Of a stretch of DNA of 64,000 nt, positions 59,309 to 64,000 are shown piece by piece (the stretch's first letter is position 1; every line of letters begins with the position of its first letter). Where the stretch lies: positions 67,962 to 131,961 of the forward strand of contig DDVH01000052.1 in NCBI GenBank assembly GCA_002345215.1, in the 5' to 3' direction. Both the position numbers and the translations under genes were made by a program. A model generated the notes under the pieces. The model ran no database searches. It worked only from the letters and a program-made list of their open reading frames with translations, and was not told the DNA's origin. This stretch comes from Anaerolineales bacterium UBA2317 (GTDB lineage: Bacteria > Chloroflexota > Anaerolineae > Anaerolineales > Villigracilaceae).

Positions 59309-60928
59309 ATGAATTCAATTCAACTAACTTTACATCAAAAGGCAATTTTGATTTCAATTTTCGTTTTCATTTTATTGTTAGCCACCGCATCAAACATCGG
59401 TTTAACATGGGATGAACCCGCTTACATCGCCGCTTCTGAATCTTATATCAATTGGTATGGAGAAGTTTTCACGAATCCATCTGAAGCGTTTACAGATGAA
59501 TCAATCGCAAATGCGTGGACGATAAACAAAGAACATCCGCCATTAAATAAAGTTTGGTCTGGATTAATTTGGTCTATCACGAAAAACTTTGCTGATGATT
59601 TACTCGCGCATCGTTTGGGGAATATGATTTTAGTTGCTATCTTGGCTGGGCTTTTATATTTTTGGATTCAAGAATCTTATGGTCAAGTGGCAGGCTTTGC
59701 ATCTGTCGCGGCATTATTAACCATGCCGCGTTTTTTCTTTCACGCCCATCTTTCAGCGTTAGATGTCCCCGCCGCGTTTTCAGCATTTGTGGTCACATTT
59801 TTATTTTGGAAAACACTCAATCAAAAACATTGGGCTTGGGGTTTATTACTTGGCGTAGTATGGGGCTTGGCATTAGCTACAAAAATCAATTCAGTTTTTA
59901 TCCCTATTACATTTGTTTTATGGCTGTTAATTTTTCATCGTAAGTTATATTTGTTTATTCGTTTATTCATTATGGGCGTTACAGCCATTCTAATATTTTT
60001 TATTGCATGGCCCTGGCTTTATCATCACACCATTGAAAGAATTACTGAGTATATTCTCTTTGTCACTGTTAATCATTGGCCCATCGGGCAATATTATCTC
60101 GGTCAATTTTTTATGCCGCCCCCATGGCATTTTGGATTTGTAAAGCTGTGGGCAGTTTTACCAATCACTTTGACGATTCTTTATTTTACAGGAATTATCT
60201 CTGCTGGAATTGCGCGTCAAGATAAAGGGTTGAGTTGGTTGCTGTTTCTTTCAGCATTGACTCCCATTTTAGCTATTTCAACCGGCAAGAGCATGGTCTA
60301 TGACAATGAACGTTTAATCATGGTGTCATTTCCGTTTTTGGCTGGGTTGTGCGGAATTGGATTTGCATATCTTGCTTCAGGCATAGAAAAAATTTCAGGT
60401 CAATGGAACAAGCCGACCGTAACCCGAAGCGGAATCATTGTGTTGGCGCTAATCTCATTTGCTCCACAAATCATTTCGATGATTCGTTTATATCCACATT
60501 TATTATCTTATTATGGTGAAAGCGTTGGCGGAATACGTGGCGCAAATGATTTAGGTTTGGAAACGACTTATTGGTGTGAAACGTATCAACTTGCTTTACC
60601 GATTTTGAATGAACAAGCCCAGCCCGGTGATTTGGTTTGGGTTGACCCGTGGAGCCATGATGTGATGATTTATTATCAAACGCATGGATATTTGCGCGAT
60701 GATATTTTGATATTGGCTCCAGCCAGTGTACCGAGCGTGTTAGGTGCAGATGCACCTCAACCAGTTTCACGAATTATGAATGAAGCTGATTGGTTTGTAG
60801 TGCAAAGCCGCCAAACAACTTTAGGTGAAGCGGTGGATAAGAATCCGATGTTGCAAATTTTTGCGAATCAAGAAGTTGTATACGAATATCAATTTGATGG
60901 CGTGACGATTTTTGCGTTATATCGATAA
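59309..60928 (+). CDS. GT39-type membrane glycosyltransferase
   Basis: A 539-residue protein of about eleven membrane helices. TWDEPAYIAASESYINWY places the acidic residues of the GT-C fold in the first external loop, followed by NKEHPPLNKVW. The C-terminal soluble part (PGDLVWVDPWSHDVMIYYQ) is typical. It would transfer a sugar from a polyprenyl-phosphate carrier to an external acceptor. It resembles the N-terminal half of the permease fusion at 20804. I take the start at 59309 because the upstream part overlaps the repeat array. Confidence 0.85.
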   Translation: MNSIQLTLHQKAILISIFVFILLLATASNIGLTWDEPAYIAASESYINWYGEVFTNPSEAFTDESIANAWTINKEHPPLNKVWSGLIWSITKNFADDLLAHRLGNMILVAILAGLLYFWIQESYGQVAGFASVAALLTMPRFFFHAHLSALDVPAAFSAFVVTFLFWKTLNQKHWAWGLLLGVVWGLALATKINSVFIPITFVLWLLIFHRKLYLFIRLFIMGVTAILIFFIAWPWLYHHTIERITEYILFVTVNHWPIGQYYLGQFFMPPPWHFGFVKLWAVLPITLTILYFTGIISAGIARQDKGLSWLLFLSALTPILAISTGKSMVYDNERLIMVSFPFLAGLCGIGFAYLASGIEKISGQWNKPTVTRSGIIVLALISFAPQIISMIRLYPHLLSYYGESVGGIRGANDLGLETTYWCETYQLALPILNEQAQPGDLVWVDPWSHDVMIYYQTHGYLRDDILILAPASVPSVLGADAPQPVSRIMNEADWFVVQSRQTTLGEAVDKNPMLQIFANQEVVYEYQFDGVTIFALYR

Positions 60929-60930
60929 TT

Positions 60931-61605
60931 TCATTCACCAATATTTTTCAATGCTTCTCTGCGACTTAACGAATTTAATTCTTTTGTTGCTTTCACAAAT
61001 TTTTTCACTGGTGTAGGGTTTGTGTGAGCATATTGTCTCAACGCCCAGCCAATTGCCTTATTGATAAAAAATTCATCTGACCCCAAATTTTCTTTGATAA
61101 TTTCACATAACAAATCAAAATCTGTTTCTTTTTTGTAGCCTAACTGAAACAATAAAGTTGTGCGTCTTAACCAAATGTTTTCAGACTTACGCCATTTCTT
61201 TAAATATTTCTCTTTGACTTTTGGATATTTCTTAAACATCATTCCAATGGGATGACCCGCTAATAAATCGACAGTGTCCCACCAAGATTTTGTTGTAATT
61301 AAATATTCTAACGTTTCAATAAATTCAGATTCGAGTTTCTTTTCGTATTTTTCGATTAAATTCATAGCAATATATTGAAATTCACGTTGGGACAAACTCC
61401 ATAGTTCGCGTGAAATCAAGTCAAGTTGTTCAAAGGGTGGTAAGTCATTTGATTTAATAAATTCTCTTAGCAATGAAGTCACTTGCGGCGATTTGATTCC
61501 CAAATACTCAAATTGGTCACGCATATATTTTTTCATCGGCGCGGCATTGAGTGGGTTGGTGTGTTGTTCAAAAAACAATTTGAGTGATTTTGTATATGTG
61601 TGCAT
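60931..61605 (-). CDS. DNA alkylation repair protein (AlkD-like)
   Basis: A 224-residue ALK/HEAT-like repeat protein: MKKYMRDQFEYLGIKSP, LSQREFQYIAMNLIEK, TTKSWWDTVDLLAGH and INKAIGWALRQYAHTNP are family motifs. AlkD removes alkylated bases without flipping them. Only two bases separate its end from the convergent GT39 gene. Confidence 0.92.
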   Translation of the reverse strand: MHTYTKSLKLFFEQHTNPLNAAPMKKYMRDQFEYLGIKSPQVTSLLREFIKSNDLPPFEQLDLISRELWSLSQREFQYIAMNLIEKYEKKLESEFIETLEYLITTKSWWDTVDLLAGHPIGMMFKKYPKVKEKYLKKWRKSENIWLRRTTLLFQLGYKKETDFDLLCEIIKENLGSDEFFINKAIGWALRQYAHTNPTPVKKFVKATKELNSLSRREALKNIGE

Positions 61606-61660
61606 TATATTTTATCTCTTGAACTGCGTGTAGGCAAACAGGCTAAACTGAACCAACACT

Positions 61661-61692
61661 AGCTAACTAGTCAACTAGCAAACTAAAAGACT
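61661..61692. repeat. Octamer array
   Basis: AGCTAACT, AGTCAACT, AGCAAACT, AAAAGACT. It reaches the stop codon of the DUF3048 gene (61691-61693). Confidence 0.8.
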
Positions 61693-63220
61693 ACTTCGCT
61701 CCTTCGGGTTGTACAAATTCTAAAAACCACTCACCTGCACGTATTTCTTCAACAGAAGTTTTCGGTGTAACCACCAAAATCCAAGTGCGGCCAGGCTTAA
61801 GAGGAAACAAAGTAGTTTCATCGTTTGAAATAAATTTTATCGGCTTTTGATAACTGTTTCTTTCTTCACTATTCAAATGCGTTGTCCATTTAATATCATA
61901 AACCAGACCATCCCGAAACAATAAAGCATCGCCTATTAATCCATCTTCTAAATGAATATCCAAATTTGTGGGTGAGACAACATCATGCTTTGTAAATAAT
62001 ACAATCACATTTTCAAACTGCAACTGACGATTTGTTAAACGATCAATTTCAGGATGCAATATCCCTGCTGTTTCAAAATTTGCATCATCTACATAGCGCC
62101 AATAACTTTGTGATGCAGAATCATACTCCCATGCTGATTGATTTAAATATGAAATATATACATGCAATTGATTTGCAGTTAGCCCATCACTTGGTGGCGT
62201 TTCAGAAAAAACATTAATACTGTAATCAATGTCACCAGTTTTGTTTTTTTCAGCCAAACGCGGCAATTCATCAATATCTAACATGTAACCGCCACCATCA
62301 ATGTCATGCGTCACAAAAAAGCATTGAGGTAATTCCTCTAACACTTCTGGCGAAGCAAATGCATAAATCAAACACGAATCTTTGAAGAAAGCATGAATAT
62401 CAGCATAGATTAAACGCCCTGAACGAATCGGTCCTACTTTTGGGAGGACAATTGGAGGAGAAATTAAATAATCAGGATTCAGAAACAAGCCGACATCAAG
62501 GTCAAGAAGCGAAGAAGATACAGTCAACGCCTCAGTCTGACCTGCAACTTGGTCAACATCGCTATCATTTGATTCATCCCCGACATTTTTTTGCACAAAT
62601 TCCATGCCAAGTGGTTTTTCAAATTGAAGAATGTAATTTCCCGCATCTACATTGAAAGCATAATATCCATTGCTATCAGTCGAAGTTGATTGAATAAAAT
62701 TTCCAGTGGCATCAAACAAATTAACACAGACACCACCCATGCCACGTTCCCAATCGTCTTGCATATGATTTTGATTTTCATCTAACCAAACACGATTGCC
62801 GATAATGTTTGCTGTTTGTTGAAATGGCTGATTGCGTATTTGGCAACTGCCATTGATAGTCGGCTCAGGTTTTGGAAATGCGCCATAAAAGACAGAGAGA
62901 AATCTTGTTGCACCTTCAGTGATATAAATTTCAAAAACCCACGGCGCAAACGATAAACCCGCTTGCGGACGCGCCGTGACAGGAAAATGTGAAATTGAAA
63001 CCAACAATGCTGGCAATTCCAACAAATTCGGTTCTTCCACTTTTTTATTTGTTAACGGGTTTATTGTGAGAATAGGTTTTGGTTCAGGGGTTGATGTTGC
63101 AGTTGGTTCAAGACTAACTACAACACCTGTTGAGATTATATTGTTGTTTGTTCCGCACGAGGTGATGATAGAAACGAAAAGTAATGACGCAAAAAATACT
63201 TTAATTGAAGAAGATTTCAT
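61691..63220 (-). CDS. Lipoprotein with DUF3048 halves around an SdrD B-like domain
   Basis: A 509-residue exported lipoprotein (lipobox near SIITSC, C22). Residues about 50-115 read like the DUF3048 N-terminal part (NPLTNKKVEEPNLLELPALLVSI, AGLSFAPWVFEIYITEGATRFLSVF). About 130-245 is an SdrD B-like domain (GNRVWLDENQNHMQDDWERGM and DSNGYYAF). The rest (GPIRSGRLIYADIHAFF ... RTWILVVTPKTS) matches the later DUF3048 part. An adhesion-type domain inserted in DUF3048 is notable. The HIT gene ends two bases upstream. Confidence 0.82.
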   Translation of the reverse strand: MKSSSIKVFFASLLFVSIITSCGTNNNIISTGVVVSLEPTATSTPEPKPILTINPLTNKKVEEPNLLELPALLVSISHFPVTARPQAGLSFAPWVFEIYITEGATRFLSVFYGAFPKPEPTINGSCQIRNQPFQQTANIIGNRVWLDENQNHMQDDWERGMGGVCVNLFDATGNFIQSTSTDSNGYYAFNVDAGNYILQFEKPLGMEFVQKNVGDESNDSDVDQVAGQTEALTVSSSLLDLDVGLFLNPDYLISPPIVLPKVGPIRSGRLIYADIHAFFKDSCLIYAFASPEVLEELPQCFFVTHDIDGGGYMLDIDELPRLAEKNKTGDIDYSINVFSETPPSDGLTANQLHVYISYLNQSAWEYDSASQSYWRYVDDANFETAGILHPEIDRLTNRQLQFENVIVLFTKHDVVSPTNLDIHLEDGLIGDALLFRDGLVYDIKWTTHLNSEERNSYQKPIKFISNDETTLFPLKPGRTWILVVTPKTSVEEIRAGEWFLEFVQPEGAK

Positions 63221-63222
63221 TT

Positions 63223-63705
63223 TTATTTTTGAAAGGCTTGGCAGATTTTTTTATAAGTATCTTCCAAAGATTCTGGCAACACACGCGTCTCCCCAACTGT
63301 GGACATAAAATTTGTATCGCCAGCCCAACGCGGCACAATATGAATGTGAACATGACCTAACACGCCTGCTCCAGCCGCTTCACCGATGTTAATGCCAACA
63401 TTGAATGATTCGGTTTTGTAAATATTTTTCAAAATCGTTGTGCATTGACTTGTTAATTCCATCATTTCAGCGCGCGTTTCAGAATCTAAACTTTCTAAAT
63501 TAGGAACATGCACAAATGGAATGACCATTAAATGTCCGCTGGTGTAAGGGTAGCGATTCAAAATCACATACGAAAATTTGCCACGAAAGGCGATAAGATT
63601 TTCGGCACTATCAGTTTTGGCTTGCGCATTACAAAACACACAGCCTTCTTCGTTTTTTGCATTTTCAATATATGTCATACGCCACGGTGACCAAAGGTGA
63701 TTCAT
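63223..63705 (-). CDS. HIT family protein
   Basis: A 160-residue histidine-triad protein: CVFCNAQAK near the start and the HVHIHIVPRW triad near the C-terminus (about 127-136). Likely hydrolyses AMP-containing nucleotides. It is probably cotranscribed with the DUF3048 lipoprotein gene downstream. Confidence 0.93.
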   Translation of the reverse strand: MNHLWSPWRMTYIENAKNEEGCVFCNAQAKTDSAENLIAFRGKFSYVILNRYPYTSGHLMVIPFVHVPNLESLDSETRAEMMELTSQCTTILKNIYKTESFNVGINIGEAAGAGVLGHVHIHIVPRWAGDTNFMSTVGETRVLPESLEDTYKKICQAFQK

Positions 63706-63756
63706 AATAATTTTTTCAATTATAGGCGATTAAACAAAAAACCATAATTTGTTAAC

Positions 63757-63791
63757 CACTTTCTACTTTCCACTTTCTATTTTATACTTCC
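63757..63791. repeat. Heptamer array immediately before xseA
   Basis: CACTTTC, TACTTTC, CACTTTC, TATTTTA, TACTTCC. It ends five bases before the xseA start and leaves little room for a normal leader. Confidence 0.85.
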
Positions 63792-63795
63792 CTGA

Positions 63796-64000
63796 ATGCA
63801 ACCCAATCTTTTTTCTTCCACACTCACAGTTTCCCAACTGACTTTTCACATCCGCAAACTTTTAGAAGGCGATCCTGAATTGCAAGATGTGTGGGTAAGC
63901 GGAGAAATTTCTAATTTATCAAAACCAAATTCTGGTCATATCTATTTTACGCTCAAAGACAAAAATGCGTCGCTTCGTTGTGTAATGTGGAAAACAGATG
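63796..64000 (+). CDS. xseA: Exodeoxyribonuclease VII large subunit, N-terminal part (partial)
   Basis: The frame runs off the window after 68 codons. LTVSQLTFHIRKLLEGDPEL, VWVSGEISNLSKPNSGHIYF and TLKDKNASLRCVMWK are the OB-fold start of XseA. It works with XseB to degrade single-stranded DNA. No good ribosome-binding site is visible; the upstream bases are a heptamer array. Confidence 0.92.
   Translation, partial: MQPNLFSSTLTVSQLTFHIRKLLEGDPELQDVWVSGEISNLSKPNSGHIYFTLKDKNASLRCVMWKTD

Noticed and set aside
29452..63791. CRISPR array
   Set aside because: Units are 7-9 bases with no 25-40-base spacers, and no cas gene is present.

Overview
The window is chromosomal DNA of a free-living bacterium, AT-leaning (roughly 40% GC by eye), densely coded on both strands, with no rRNA, tRNA or CRISPR array that I can see. 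No intergenic stretch exceeds about 250 bases. Gene content fits an anaerobic or facultative Chloroflexota (Anaerolineae-like) organism: paired FemX-like proteins, a MoxR/DUF58/VWA cluster, DUF3048, ALDH16, many repeat families and AT-rich membrane proteins. That assignment is inference; no phylogenetic marker was aligned.

Layout. 1-2458: tail of a nucleotide-sugar dehydratase and two tandem FemX-like transferases. 2651-6416: D-cysteine desulfhydrase-like enzyme, then a minus-strand run (CBU_0592-type membrane protein, MOSC protein, class A-like serine hydrolase, DUF1330, nitroreductase). 6558-11339: HtrA-like protease, MoxR ATPase, DUF58 and two BatA/B-like VWA proteins. 11460-18298: SelA, a zinc-ribbon membrane protein, M24 peptidase, AAA ATPase, lipoprotein, TsaD. 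18419-24034 (minus): TsaC, PrmC, two ABC permease genes (one fused to a GT-C glycosyltransferase) and PrfA, i.e. the common prfA-prmC-ywlC cluster split by a transporter insert. 24140-26574: small membrane ORF, CheY-like regulator, UvrC. 26612-31174: AT-rich membrane protein, two-component system, aromatic/His-rich membrane protein, MDR dehydrogenase. 31371-34896: TrxB, malate dehydrogenase, citrate synthase. 34994-40877: AT-rich membrane protein, S9 peptidase, DinB, MBL-rhodanese, membrane protein. 40974-47809: DeoC and an ALDH16-type double-domain aldehyde dehydrogenase, separated by an accessory island (zinc-ribbon protein, DUF6883/DUF4926 pair, YdeI, DUF559 cassette, LVIVD protein). 47845-53585: small enzymes, a DUF72 protein, HhH and SH3 proteins, NTF2-like and GMC oxidoreductase. 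53585-58746: two four-helix-bundle (S23/Avd-like) genes flanking gamma-glutamyltransferase, then 3-hydroxybutyryl-CoA dehydrogenase, DinB and thiolase. 58828-64000: truncated haemoglobin, GT39, AlkD, DUF3048/SdrD-B lipoprotein, HIT protein and the start of xseA.

The most unusual feature is a repeat system. I count about 21 short degenerate tandem arrays with unit lengths of 7 (mostly), 8 or 9 bases. Each array has its own unit (for example NNTCAGC, TAGACNT, AAATCNT, NNGACGG), and at least seven contain a forward block followed by the reverse complement of the same unit. Arrays lie at gene ends, where they often contain the neighbour's stop codon, and also sit in frame inside coding regions (both femX genes, prmC, the ALDH linker, the GMC oxidoreductase). 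Both four-helix-bundle genes are bracketed by such arrays. In one, the two brackets are clean inverted copies of the same heptamer family. This suggests an undescribed element with a possible S23/Avd-like-encoding form and 'solo' forms.

Separate REP/REPIN-like palindromic families (at least seven) are also scattered through the window, some in frame within genes. A DUF559 cassette with its own inverted repeat sits between two 100-bp copies of a ydeI tail.
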